Positions 32,047 to 46,761 of a stretch of DNA of 64,000 bases are shown here, one piece after another. The position numbers and the translations under genes were made by a program. Numbering within the stretch: position 1 is the stretch's first letter; every line of letters starts with the position of its first letter. Source of the stretch: Blastocystis sp. Blastoise (Eukaryota; Sar; Bigyra; Opalinata; Blastocystidae); contig JBBPEB010000013.1 of assembly GCA_039096225.1 (NCBI GenBank), positions 1,659,501-1,723,500 on the forward strand. Direction: 5' to 3'. The notes under the pieces were generated by a model. That model did not search any database and was not told where the DNA came from. It worked only from the letters and a program-made list of their open reading frames with translations.

Positions 32047-35000
32047 ATGAACCAGGAAGCAAAGAAATATTATAATTTGAATACTTCTGGTATAAGATTT
32101 GAGAGAGAAATGAGTCAAACTAAAATGTGTGATTATTTTATAAATGAAGGAGATACTTACTACATTTGTAATACATGCAGCATGTCGCCAAACCTAGTAT
32201 TTTGCAAAAAATGTTGGAATGAAGCAAATCATGTTGTATATTTTTTTATTCTTTATGAATAACAAATTAGGGTCATGATTATCATGAAGTATTATGTGAG
32301 AATAAAGAATCGTATTGCCATTGTGGTCTATTCAATATAAAATATGATGGATATTGCGAGAATCATAAAATAATTCATGACCATTTCTTTTCTTCAGAAA
32401 TGATGGATGCTATGTATATATAAAAATTTTTATTATTATTATCATTATACTTTTATTTATTATTAATCTTTAATTAAATATGATTAGCTCATTACAATGG
32501 TATGAAACCTATTGTCATTTCTGTATATATGCATTATTTTATTATACAAAAATATCAAATGATAAATACCGCTTTTTAGTATGATAATAATTATATTTAT
32601 GTATATATATACAATATAGAAGGCAATATCAATAATTAATTCATTAATTTTATTATGTGAATCAGATCTATCTATATATACATATATATGTACCTTCTTC
32701 TCTTCTTCTATAGAGAAACATAATTCTCTATTTAATAAGAAAATAGTCGACATCGATCGTTCATTTTTAACTCTTATTACTATAAAAGATCAAGCACCTT
32801 TCACTTTGTTATTACTTATTAACTGTTTTATTTGTGAAGATAAAACATATCAAGTATAGTCTTCTAAATCAATAATAATCTAATTATTATATTATTATAT
32901 ATAGGACATTTGTAGATATTTTTTATGTTTACTTTTTAAAGATCCATCTTTTCTTAATCTGTTTTTTTACATTATTTCCTTTATTCTTATGGTATTCCAG
33001 TATAAACTATTTAAATTTTGATAGTATATATATATTTTATTATATTATTACTTTTATAAATTAAGTATATATGTTTCATTATTTATGTATTTATAGATCA
33101 AATGAATCTAACAGAATCATTTTATTTGAATCAAAGTTATGGTTTTTCAATATTATCAAGTTATTTCGATTTTTATGATTTTGATCAATTTAAGAATTCT
33201 TCTTTATTTTCTATTATTCATATTGCTGCTCTTCCTGATTTATATACATATATAAATGATACAACTAATTATACTCCTCAACAACAGTATTTTAGACTTA
33301 TTCAGTATATAATTAATAAAGTTGTGCATGTAGCAGTTAAGAATGCTTGTATATATATTATATTTAATTATACTGTATATTACATGCTATTACATAGTAA
33401 TTCAAAATAAACCAAGAATATTTATTATAAATATTTTGTTACAGTTGTATTACTGTAATCACAATGTATTGATGCCTTATATATATATTGATAAATACAC
33501 ATTAACTATAGAAAAATCAATTCTTGACACTTTTTTATGTATTCATGTATGTAAATATAGTAAATATAATAGATATTATTAATATATTAAAACAATACAT
33601 AATAAATATAATAAATATAGTCCATCCTATCAGGTGATACTGATAATAGAAATAAATTACTTTATACTACCCTCATAGAATGTGGAGAATATTATTCTTT
33701 ATGTGATACACTTAGAAATCTATTCTATTCTATATATAATGATATTAAGGCTTTTATCCATGTATACTATATTATATATATATATTATTATTATTGTATA
33801 TAGAAATCAACAAAAGAAGAGTCAATTACATTATTAACAAATGTTATTACAATATATAATAAGATATTACTTCGTGATATTCGAAAATGTTATAATCTAA
33901 ATCAAAATAATGAATATAATATTGTTCATATTTTTATTGTTATCTTATCCATGATTTTGTATGTTTTTTAATAATTATTTTTATTCTAATTTATAATCTA
34001 TATTATTATAATAAAAGTAATTATGTTAAAAAGATGATACATATATATATATATATAGATCTGAGATTTATAATTGTTTTGGTGTTTGTAAATTACCTCT
34101 AGAAATTCATTCTACATTATTCTTTATTTATCATATATCATTAAGTCAATTTCTATATATATTTCATTTGATCTCTCTTAATGATGATAATGATGATAAA
34201 AATAATTATTTAGATCTATTTGCTAGTTCAATTCAATATCATTTTTTAAGTATAGCTGAATATTATGGTATCTTACTTCAAGTATATTATTTATGTACAT
34301 ATTATTTAAATTTTGTTACTTTATTATTATATTATAATATAAAAATATCTATAGATTCTTCCTCTATTTATAAATGAATATGATTCTATGACTTTATTCT
34401 TATGGTATATATACAAGGGATATAATTATTTAGAAAAGAAAGAAATCTATAAGGATATTAACATGTTATATAATGATATACAAGACTCATATGAGTTATT
34501 TTCTGTAGTTGATATACATAATTATATAAATGAAATATGTCCATTTGTGACATTATATGATGTTATACGTTTATTATTATGTATTCAATATGATCCTTGT
34601 TATACTCTTGATAATTATGTATATAAATATATATCTATTTTTCTTTGCTATATTGAATATATATAGTTCATTTCAAAGAACAAATTATCATCATTATTTT
34701 TAAATAAACATTCTCCAAATAAAGATATATCATTAATTGTGAAAAGAAAATCAAATGCTTCTATTGACATACCAAGTGTACCAGATGTAAATTATATATA
34801 TTCTATTTATTATACTTATTATACTTATTAACATTATAGTATTTGCAATACATAATATATGATTATGTTTTTCAATCTGAATATGATGATCAAACAAAAA
34901 TGTATCATTATTTATTTATTTATTATAAACATTGCTTTCTAGAAGTCGTCTGTTGTATGCTATAAAAACAACTGAGAATCAAAATATATATAATATATAT

Positions 35001-38000
35001 CTATTTCAATTATTGTTCTTTAAACATGATTATTACCATGATGTATACATAATATATAATATATAATATATAATATATAGAATTACTTGAATAATAATCC
35101 TGATTTGATATATATTCCTTCTTCATGTTCAAAACTAAAGTATATATATATCAATAGTATTATTTACATATTTTATACTATATTTAGGACTTATATTGAT
35201 TCTCCATTCTATTTAACTTATATAACATATTATATACAAAACATAATATCTAATGAAAATGAAGAATCTATAAGAATAATGGAACTTCTATATCTTCTTT
35301 ACTTTTATATTAAAAGTATATATATACATCATTATATTTATTAAAATATATTATTATTATCATATTATATGTATATAGATTCCCCTATTGATCCAATAGA
35401 ATTATCTAAGAATATAATTATAAATGATGTATAGATATTTTTTATTATTAATTTTATATATATAGTTTTTAAAACATAATATAAGTGAAGGAATCACTAT
35501 TTATATTCAGCATTTATCAGCTGTCATTCAGCTATTAATTCAAACTCATAAAAGTTTCAATAAGTATAAAATCATTAATTCTCTTCTATATATGTAGACT
35601 AATAGAAGAATATGATACGACTAATGCACAAGTAATATATATATATTATATATATTATATATATAGAATGATTATATAAAATCTGATCTTATCAAACCCA
35701 GTTTCAATACAGGTATGTATATAAATGTAAATATTAAATATATATATAGATAATATTATATGTGCTGCATGTATGAAAAGAGGAGGTTTGTTCGTACTTC
35801 CAGTATATATAAGTAATCAATGTCAACAATGTATATATATATTATTATAATATTTAACAAGTATTTATGCATATATATATAGCCGATTCCTATTCATTTC
35901 AGTTTATATTAAATAAATTCATGAATAATTTATGTAAATATTTATTTTAATATATATCAAACATATATATATAGAAAATATATATATGTTCTTTCTCTAG
36001 TTAATGATAATCATTCTGAATATTCCAGTTCATATTCTATTTATAAGAATTTTTATCATTGTATTCATAAAAATCTTTTTCACAGATGGTTTGATTTTAA
36101 TGTTCATGTAATTATTATTAAAAATATTATTATTGAATAAAAAGATTATTTTATATATATATACATATATCTAGAGTTGTAATCATCCTATTCATTATAC
36201 ATGCTTTTCAAATATGAATTCTTCAGAACCATACTTTCTTGTATATAAATCTGCTTATATATATATATAAGAATTGAATAGGAGAAAGCAATTCCATGTT
36301 GTAAATGTGGTCAGTTATATACTTTCGTGATACCTATTCTTGATACTAGTAGTATATATGAAATATACTAATAGTACTATAATATTATTTATAGTGTTTT
36401 ATCATAATGTTACTAAAGAAGAAGAAGAAGCTATATATGACAAATACAAGTCTATATATAATGTATTATTATTATTTTATTAAATATAATGTTATATGGA
36501 TATAGAATATTATTAGTTCATCCTCATATTATGATTTAACATGTTCAGTAATTTTTATTATTATTATACTTAATATATACATGTATATAATTACATATTA
36601 TCTAGAATAACCCAAAAGATATAGACATAAGTTTTTATGTAGCTATTTTATCATTTTCTGGAATTTATCTTCCAAGAAATAGCAGGCTTTACGTATATAA
36701 TTTATAAATAGACAATATATATATATGTATAGAAATCAATGATATGTGACTTATTTCCAGAATCTATTCTTTCATCTGAATATTTCTCTCGATGTATATA
36801 TATATAACTATATATATAATATTATAAAATTAATAGTTTCATTATTAACAATGAATCAACAAAATCAACTATTATATACTCGAAACTTCATATTGGTTCT
36901 TCTTAGAATTCTTTTACATGTATGATAACATATTCATAATTATTCATTTACTCTTATTTGAATAATAATTCTAAATATTCTTCTTTTCCATTAATTTATA
37001 TATAGTCTGGTTATGTTACATCACATTGTCTTTCTAATAGCACATTTCCTCATTTTCATGCTTATTTTACACAAACCTTATTTACGATTAATGGCCTATG
37101 TCAGAATGATACTGAATTGATGGATTCATATTTCTGTCAACATCCTATTCAACAATTAAATAAAAGTATAGAATATACATTTGATATACATTTACGATTA
37201 ATTGAGGATCTATTAAAATTTTATTATTTATGGAATGATAAAACATTATATAATAGAGAGAAAGAGAAAGAGAATATTCAGAGAGATCGAGAAATATTAT
37301 ATGTTGATGAAAATGAAGTTGCATTTCAATATATTAATATACCTATAGATGATTATTATGAAGAAGAATATCAACAATATATACAAGATATGAAGAATAG
37401 TAAAGATATATATTCAGAATACATAAAGAAATTAATAGGAAATATTCCTTTTCCTATGTTTAATGAAGATAATAAACATTCTATTTTTAATAATGATCAA
37501 TATGGATATATATTTGAAAGATATAGATTTCGTTATATAAATATACTTCATTGTAGAAATACTATATTACAACCTTCAATTAACAATAAAATTCGTACTC
37601 CTTATGATGATTTTAATAATATATTTGTACCTCAATTAGAAATATATACTTCTGAAATTGATCAATATAAATTAGATCATGATATAAAAGATATAGATAT
37701 TCAATCAAAGTTAAAAGATGTTGAATATGTTTTTATAGAAACCTCTCAACATACTGCATTCTATTTAGATATTTTACAACAAATGATGGAAGATCTTTAT
37801 TTATATTATGAAGATATAATGTGTAACAATAAACAAAGTAATATACGATATATATATTTACTTATAGCAAATATATTCTATAATTTAGCTGATTATAACG
37901 AATCTCATTATCCAGTTGAAATTTCAGCCACATACCCTCGATTATCGTCATTATATACAAAACCAATTAGATATCATGAAATTATCAAGTATTGTTATGT

Positions 38001-40852
38001 GATGGAAGACCTATTATTATTTAAACCTTTATTAACTCAAATGACTCAAAATTATATGTCTATTTTTTCAGAAGAATCACTATTATCGATTATAAATAAT
38101 AATTCTACAAGTTTATCTAAACAAGATTCAAATAGTAGCAATAACAAACTATTACAATGTATTAATATATCAACTATAATTAAGAAAGATTATTCTACTT
38201 CTATTGATATTACTAGTGATGATTATTATTATTTCATTTATTTCTATTTAATTATTACAATTCATATAGAACTTTCAAAATTTACTGTTTTAAATGATCC
38301 TGAATATCAATATAATCCTGATTATCCAGTTATTTGGAATCAAAATAAAACAATGAATATACAAAAAACAAATAATACAACTAATAATATAGATGAAAAT
38401 AAAAATGAAGAAGGAAAAGAATCAAATGAAGTAATAAATGAAAATGAGATGATTTCTAACTCATCGAACTCATATAATAATTTCTTTAATCCTTTAAAAA
38501 TATTATTCCTTCAGTTGACACCAAAAGTATTTTCAGATGCATATATAAATTATTATAATACTCGAAAATATCCATTTGTTATACAAAATGATTATTCTTC
38601 ATTTCTAAATTTCCAACAGAATTATATATTAAATCAAACATCTATATATAAATCACATTATAACCTCCCATTACATTATTCAACTATAGAAATATCTTCA
38701 AAGAGTATTGTTGAATATTTACAATTGTTCTTTGAATTATATGATATTGATACTAGTATAGTAAATATTTATAATTTTATAAACCAATTATTCACCCAAA
38801 AATTATCATTTAAACAACTTTTATCTTCATATACTATTGATCCATGTATATTTATATATCAATTATATATATATATATTAGAATTACATATATATAAATA
38901 ATTTATTTTATATTATTCATAACATTCTATATAGTATTTGTTGATTATCAATATATATTAATTGGTTTACTTGCATCATATTCAGAAACTGGTCCGTCTT
39001 ATATACATCAACTTAATGTATGTTTAATGGGAATAATTACTTGTAACACTATGGTGGTTAATAACAGTACTTTTGTAAATGATATCAATTCATTTAAGTC
39101 TATTAATCAAAATATTGAAAATTATCTAAAAATTAAATTAGAATCTAATCATCCATATTTATCAGATCATGATATAAATCAATTAACACATAATTCGATT
39201 ATATTTAAACCTAGAAATATAGCCAAGGAATTTATTAGTTATTTATTTTGTCATTTTCCACTTGGAAATAATAATGGTAAGTGATTTATATTTTTTTCTT
39301 TCTTATATATATATATATAGAAATGACAATTTTATTATATAAACATTTCAAAGAATTATATCCAGTTATGTATAAGAATAATAAATTAATTATTTTACTT
39401 CAATTAATGGTACTTATTCTTCACAAAGATTGTTGTAAATATAACTATAAATATATATTTTATCTATATTATTTTATATATAGTAAAATATTTATTTTAT
39501 TACTATCAAAAAGCTCTTGAATCTGATATATGTATAGTTTTAATTATAATTTTTATTATTAATATATAATATATATAGTTGATTTTCAACGTGAATTAGA
39601 TGGAAATGGTAACATTGATGAAGATATTTTCACATTCTTTTCAATTGTTAAAGAATGGGAAAGACGTGAAATATATGTATATGAAGAGATTCCTTATGAA
39701 GAAGAAATAACGAATATGTTATTAGCAAAAGGAGTATTATAGATATTTTATATTAATACTAATAATTATATATATATAGATTACATATACTGTTCAACAA
39801 TTATCTGTTCCATTTATGAGATCGTTATGTATATATATATATATATAATACACATCATTCTGTAAAATATTCAAATCTATTTCTCTATATATATTTCTAT
39901 ATATAGATCTATTAAACCTTATTCTTTCTCCTTCTTTTATTCCTTCTTCTGATATTTCCATTCCTACTTCCTTCTCTTCTTTGTATACATCCATCTCTCT
40001 ATCTTCTTCTCCTTCTATTTTATCTCTATTAAAAAAGAAACCATGTGATTTTATTACTAAAGAAGTAATAGATGTACTCAATTTTGATGTATTAAAGTAT
40101 ATAGAATTGTTTAAAAATATATCAAATTTAAACATTCATTTTTTATAGATTATTTGAAATACCTTACTATTTTTTCATATTAGATTTTGATTTGAGTTTT
40201 AAACAATGTGAATTCCCACTTTTAAATAAATTAGTATGTTTTCTTTATAATACTATACTCTATTTCATATTTATTAATTAGTTTTATTTATCTGAAAAAG
40301 AAATGAAAGATCTTTCTAAGAATTGTGTTTGCAATCAATGTAATAAAAAAAATAATCAAATGATGTGTATGTGTGTTGCTTGTGGACAAACAGTATATTC
40401 TATATAATCATTATTTATAAGTTTTTATATTATTTTTATCATTTTACTAGGTTTGCTATTCATGTCAGCAAAATAGACAATGTATAAAACAATACTTAAA
40501 TGATGATACTAATTTTTGTCATTGTTGTGTTTTTATTCAACTATATAGTGGAACTATATATTATTTTGGAAGTGAAAAGTGGTATATAATACTTGGAAAT
40601 CTGTAAGTTGATATATATATATATTTTTAATTATAAACTAATTCTTTCTTTTTATATATAATACATTGTTTACTATAATTATAATTTTGTAGTTTTGATT
40701 TAACACATTCCTTGTTATTAGAAGATATAGATATAGAAAAGAAGAATGAAAAAGAAATGAAGGAATTAGCTATTCAAGAAATTACTTCACTTTTAAATAG
40801 AAATGATATTAGTCAACGAAAAAAATATTTAAATAAGATGTATGATCTTTAG
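32047..40852 (+). CDS. UBR1: UBR1-like E3 ubiquitin ligase (N-recognin)
   Basis: N-recognins bind destabilising N-terminal residues and ubiquitinate the protein. The first exons encode a UBR-box zinc finger: CDYFINEGDTYYICNTC, NLVFCKKCW, a GHDYHEVLC segment, then YCHCGLFNIKYDGYCENH, with the expected Cys/His spacing. Most of the middle is long and poorly conserved, including a 594-codon exon at 37117-38901. A split RING-type region is present: IICAACMKRGGLFVLP (35757-35810), HYTCFSNMNSSEPYFLV (~36200) and IPCCKCGQLYTFVIPIL (~36290), which fits the UBR1 RING-H2. The C-terminus has the family cap: CVACGQ, VCYSCQQNRQC, YYFGSEKWYI, ending NKMYDL with a stop at 40850-40852. Dozens of short TA-rich introns split the gene. 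The exact exon chain in the middle is uncertain, but both ends and the RING match the family. Confidence 0.88.
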
Positions 40853-41496
40853 TTTTTATAATATAATATATATGTTTTTCTATTTTTATTGTTATCTAAA
40901 AATTATTATGCTTATTTTATACTAAATACATTCATTTTTATTGTTAATTATTTTATTAAGTATTTTTATTGTTCTTTTTAATAAGCTTTAAATAGAAAAG
41001 AATATATTTCCAAAGTCATATTTAATATATAAATAACTTAATAATTTATATATCTGATATTCAATGGCTAAAAATAAAGTATATTCTTTTCACTACCTTC
41101 CCAACATTTTGTGACACTTGTGATGACTTTCTGCGACACTCACAAAAAACACTTTAAGGAAGATTTAATACTGCTTAGTATTAAAAAAATATTTTTTCAC
41201 TATGAAAAAAAGTTAAAGTGGTAGATTTTTCTGTGATAATTGCAGAACCATATAAAAAAGGCCTTTTAGAAAGCAGTGATTAAAAATATTATAATAATGA
41301 GTTTATGATAATCACATAAAATACTTTTTTATATATATAAAATAAATTTTACCTTATTTGTGTTATATTTAGTTACAACATTCTTAAAAAATTAAAAAAA
41401 ACAATTTTATATATATAATTAATAAAAGCATTAAAAATAAAGTAGATAAAAAAAAAAGTAGATTAAAAATATATATCTATATATACAAAAAAAAAA
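40853..41496. other. intergenic region between UBR1 and family copy 4
   Basis: These 644 bases lie between convergent 3' ends. About 41095-41165 contains a less AT-biased patch with GTGACACTTGTG and CGACACTCAC, partly self-complementary in character but without a convincing hairpin. No gene is recognised. Confidence 0.5.
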
Positions 41497-43470
41497 TTAG
41501 TTTTCTTTTATGAGTATATAAGCCACTTTATTTTCTTGAATAAATGGCGAATCCTTTAATTGTTGTTTATATATTTCTATTTGCTCATCTGAAAGATTAT
41601 AACCTATATAATATATATTATTAATACAAACAACAATATATATACAGAAATCAAAAATTAATTCTTTCAACTTAGGAATCTTTCCAATAGTAAGAAAATT
41701 GATAAGTTTTGATAATTGTTCTTCATCATAAATATCTATAAAAATGAATATAGTATATTACTATTAAAAAAATATATACATATTTTTAAGCTTCTTATGT
41801 TTTGAGTTTTATTTTCATTTATACAATCAAACAATGTTTCTATTTCATATTCACTTATCACCTTATCTTTAGTACAAATAATTGTATTCATTAATGAATT
41901 ACTATCATATTTACATCGAAAAATTGAAGTATTAGGATTATAAATATAATTAACATCATCAGTCATATCTATAGAAATATAATATAGATGAATATGAATA
42001 GAATCATTCATTTATAGCATACCACTTAATCGGATAATAGTTGATGATGGAAAGTTGTTATCATTAATAGAGTTACAAATTTTTGAATTAAAAGCACTCC
42101 ACCACTCTCTATTTTCACATTTATCTATATATACAGATATTATTTAATGAAAATAATTATTAAAAAATGATACGAATATATATAAATATACATGATTTAT
42201 TATATAAAATATTATTATTATTATTATTAATGAATATACAAATATTGATAAATTTTAATTTAGGGAAATTATCTGTGGTATATAGTTTGCAAAAATTATC
42301 ATCTGGTATATCATCAATTCCTAAATTAATATTTATAAAAATATTAGGATGAAATATATATTTAGTGTATTAAAATAGTATATCTATTTTATATATACTT
42401 AGAATTAATCGAGTTGTATTATGGAAACAACCTTTAGGAATTAATCGATTAATAAAAGCCATAGTACAATAATCTATATTAACACTAGAAGCCTTAAGAA
42501 TTATTTTCTCTACTAAATTTTCATATAGAGTTAAATAATCAAATGATGAATCTTCTTCAATAGACTCTACTATATATATATGCATATTCAAATGTTTTAT
42601 AATATAATATACAATTAATCGTTAATTCTTTAATAGTATTAAATTTATTATCATCAAAGAGAGTTGATATCCATGTTAAATATTCTATACTTATGGCATC
42701 ATCAACTATAGATAGTATACAAAAAAACACTATATTTAATGAAAGAAAATACATGAAATCTCTAATTCATTCAAATGTTCTAATGTATCACTCTTTAAGA
42801 ATCTCTCTAATGAATTTCTTTTATCAACTTCATCATGATCATCATCTATAAATGAATACAATTATTATATATCAACAATAAATCTATTATAAAGATCAAT
42901 AAATACCTATGAATGCAATATCTAGTTTATCAATATTTTGCTTATTATTTTCAAAATAATCTATCATTTCGACACATTTAAAATCAGAAGAATAAACTTT
43001 ATAGAATAGAGTAAATAAAATAATATATGTAAAAAACGAATATTAAATAAATATTTGATACTAGAAAGATTATCAACGGAAATAAAATTTTTAGTTAATA
43101 ATTCTTTTAAATGAGGGAAATAATAAGCCAAATCATCTATATAAAAAGTAAATAAATATAATTAATTATATAATATATATATAATACAAATATCTATATT
43201 AATTATATCAATATAAATTGAATGAGTATATATTAAATCATCGAAAAGAAGAGCTATTTTCTCTTTGTCATTATAATCAATACTGTTAATACGAATTGTA
43301 TCAATCATAGATATTAAATTAGCAGGAAATAGAGACTTAAAATTTTCAGTAGCTATATTTAAATAAATAGTTATTTATTAATAAATTAATATACTTATTA
43401 AAATTTCATAATTGATTATATGTAATTTTGGGAAACATTCTTTATTTATTAAAGATAATTTGAAAGTTTT

Positions 43471-43546
<76 letters not shown>

Positions 43547-45184
43547 TATCATCATATATGAGTTCAGTAACATTTGGAAATACATGAGTTGTCATTATTT
43601 TGTAAAATAGATTATAATCAATTTCATTAGTCAATTCTCTAACTATATAGAATTATTATAATAGAAACAATATTAATAATAACTAGAAAATAATACTCCA
43701 ATTAACATTTAATGTAGTTAAAGAATCGAAAACATCTTCTTCAAATGCATTAATAATAATTATAGATTCATATTTTGAGTCAATATCTAAAATAGAATAC
43801 TAAGTATATTATTATATTTATTTACATGAATCAAATGCAATCTTTGAAAATGAAAAAAGTAAAGGAACACGTAATAATTGAGATATACCCAATTTCGAAA
43901 ATATTTTATGTATACTATTTGATATATATATATTTAAATAAATTCATATATAAAATAATAATTATACCAAAATGTCTTATTATTTGTTTTTTCTATGTAA
44001 TAATATAAATATAAATGAATTTATTGTATATATATATACCATCATATTCAATACTGACTTGATCTTTTAATATATATTCACCTGCAGTTTCATTAATTTC
44101 TAACTTTGAATTATCATTTGAGTATATAGCTTCATTAATCAAATATCCATATAATTTAGGTAATTTACTCTTTTGTCTTTTTCCATTATAAGCATTAATA
44201 GAATTATGTGAATAATGTGAATTATTAAGATTTAAAGAAGATATCTTATTATACTCTTTCATATCGGATTCACTGAAATATTCATATTTTTCTGAATCAT
44301 CTATTTTATAATCATTTTCATTAAATAAACGAATATATTCCATTATATATTCATCACTATTTGGATTTAATAATAATTCACTTTTCTTATAATGCGTAAT
44401 TACTATATATTATATATTATATAAATTATTTAATTTATACCTGTAATTATTATTTTTTCCAATGAAGGGAATATATCTTTAATACATTTTGGACATATAT
44501 ATTCTAATGGAATATTTAAAGCATAATCATCTATATATATATATTATTATTATTGTTATTTATATAATAATATAATATATATATATATATACATTCAATC
44601 TCCACTCTAGTAATATTCATCATTTTAAAAAGAAGCGAATAATACAATAATTCATCTCTTCTTTTTGGTGTAAATAATCCTATATATATTATACTATTTA
44701 TAAACAATAATATACTAATACCTTTTATACACATTTTTTTTCTATTCGAATTAAATAATTCCATAGATATATATGATTGAGAATCTTTAATATAATAACC
44801 ATATATATCTAAACTACTTTTTTTCAAGTATTCAATAAATAACTCTTTAACATGAAATAACAAATCACTTTGAATTTCATTATCAATCGTAACTGGGTAA
44901 TCAACAAATGTTTTATATATATCATAACTATCTCGCAGATTTAAAGAAGAAATATCCATGGTATCGCCCATCAAAAAAGAAATCACTTTATTCATAGGAG
45001 AAGAAGGCATATCTATGTAATAACTACCATCCTCATATTTCTTAGAGTGTTCAATGATATCATAAAAGGGTAATTGCTGATATTTCTCAATAAATTCTTT
45101 AGAAATCCATAATTTCGTCTCATCTTGAAATGTAAATAAATCTAGAAAAGCAAATAAATATTTCTTAGTGATATTTAAATACAT
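41497..45184 (-). CDS. BTB/T1-like domain plus LRR-like ladder protein, family copy 4
   Basis: This is the closest paralogue of the copy at 21178-25051. It begins MYLNITKKYLFAFLDLFTF with FQDETKLWISKEFIEK and SYYIDMPSSPMNKVISFL, then LFTPKRRDELLYYSLLFKMM, YICPKCIKDIFPSLEKI (CxxC) and the long exon at 43993-44343 with SDEYIMEYIRLFNEND and YSNDNSKLEINETAGEYI. A mini-exon KTNNKTFW follows, then ladder exons such as VFPNVTELIYDD, FNTIKELTIN and EIETLFDCINENKTQNI. The end is IEIYKQQLKDSPFIQEN with a stop at 41497-41499. The exons I followed stay open. Introns are short and TA-rich, one being an exceptionally long TA run at 43473-43546. The 5' flank also resembles that of copy 2. Function unknown; a substrate adaptor is conceivable from BTB-plus-repeat architecture. 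Confidence 0.7.
43473..43546. repeat. (TA)n intronic microsatellite, family copy 4
   Basis: About 37 TA units make up the whole intron after the exon ending VTELIYDD, the same place where copy 2 carries its Asp/Asn tract. Confidence 0.9.
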
Positions 45185-46761
45185 TTATTATCAGTTAAAT
45201 GAAAATTGGTGTCTGACATGACTCAATTTTAACTAAAATGATAAAATAATAATATACTCTTATGCTTAAAAGATACCTTTTATATGAATAATTAATAAAT
45301 ACTTAAAAATATGTTGTAATTAGCAACATATATGATGATTCATTGAGATAAGCAAAGAATAAAACTTGCAACTTTTTTTGAATATTTTTTGTGAAAATAA
45401 ACAAAAATTGAAGTACTTTCTTATAAATATCCATGATTCTTTTTCAGTCATTTTCAGGTCTTTTTCTATAATTTTTTTCTTAGAAACAACTCATTATTCA
45501 TTATTTACGTCATATTATTAATTATTTAAAAAAATAAAAATTCAGTATATGTTCATACTCAAATCTTGAATGCATATTTATGTAATACTATCAAAAAGAG
45601 TTCTAATTATATTCATTAAATTATCAAAATAGAGTGAATTCTTATCGGCGATATCAAAACAATATGGTTAGATATAGCAAATATCAAATAACTAAAAATT
45701 ATTTATTTTATAATTCAAATTGAGATAGATGATCATACTTACATCATTATCTATTCATTTGAATGTCTTTAAAAATCAAATTGTGAATTTATGTCTATGC
45801 AAAATATATTATTAGATCTGAATTCTTCTATTCTAAAATGAAATCACATAAAAATAATATACTTTCTTCAATAAACTTCTTATGATGTTCGAAATTATCC
45901 CTACTTATGTCTATCAAAGTTACAATCATTTTAAAGCATTATCTAAGCATAAATCATTTTATATTAATCGAACTATATGAGAAATAATATCTTTTATTTA
46001 TACTTTTATTAAATAAAATATCATTAAATGTACTTATTATATATTTAAATATAAATAACATGAAAAAATGAACCTACTATATTCTTTATATTTTATTTTT
46101 ATTAAATTTTGTCAATAACAATTCATATTAAAGTATTCTTAATATTTTACTATATTTTTATTGTTTCCATTTCTTATATATATATATCCATCAAATCTAT
46201 TGACTATTCTATGATTATCAACATAAATAATAAATAAAGCTATATTCTTCATATTATCATAATAAAAATGATACTCTTAACTAGTTGAACTATCACTAAA
46301 TAATTTATTAAGTATTATTCTATTTATAATATAATCATATATTCATTAGTTTTACTAGTTGTATATATATATTCCATTCCCATATTATTTAATAATATTT
46401 TCCTTGATAAATATCATAATGATCTATATATAATAAAAAACTATTTTTTTGACATTAAAAAGTCTCTCATAGTATTTATATATATATATTATACATAATC
46501 CTAAGTTTCATTATAATAGGTTTTGAATAAACAAGAGAAGCTTTACATAAAAATGTTCTAAAAATATTTTACACTCAATATTATCAATGATTAACTTTTT
46601 AAAAACAAAACTCACGCATAATATTATTAAATAAATAAATGCAGAAATAAATACTAATACAATAATTATATAATAAAAATATATATAGATAATCAAAAAT
46701 ATATAAACACATAAAAATTTAAAACAAAAAATAAACAATTAAAATTTAATAAACATAAGAA
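45185..46761. other. 1.6 kb intergenic region
   Basis: The left ~230 bases resemble the 5' flank of family copy 2 and presumably hold the promoter of copy 4. The remainder is AT-rich with no convincing exon; a 75-codon hydrophobic frame at 46511-46738 (minus) is low-complexity and unsupported. The region next to 46761 should carry the 3' end of the giant AAA gene. Confidence 0.55.

Noticed and set aside
32484-32753. Minus-strand frame of 89 codons
   Set aside because: It is antisense to UBR1 exon sequence (32690-32860 reads in frame on the plus strand) and runs through TA introns.
41095-41165. tRNA or structured RNA in the GC-richer patch
   Set aside because: No cloverleaf pairing and no T-loop or anticodon-like elements could be found.
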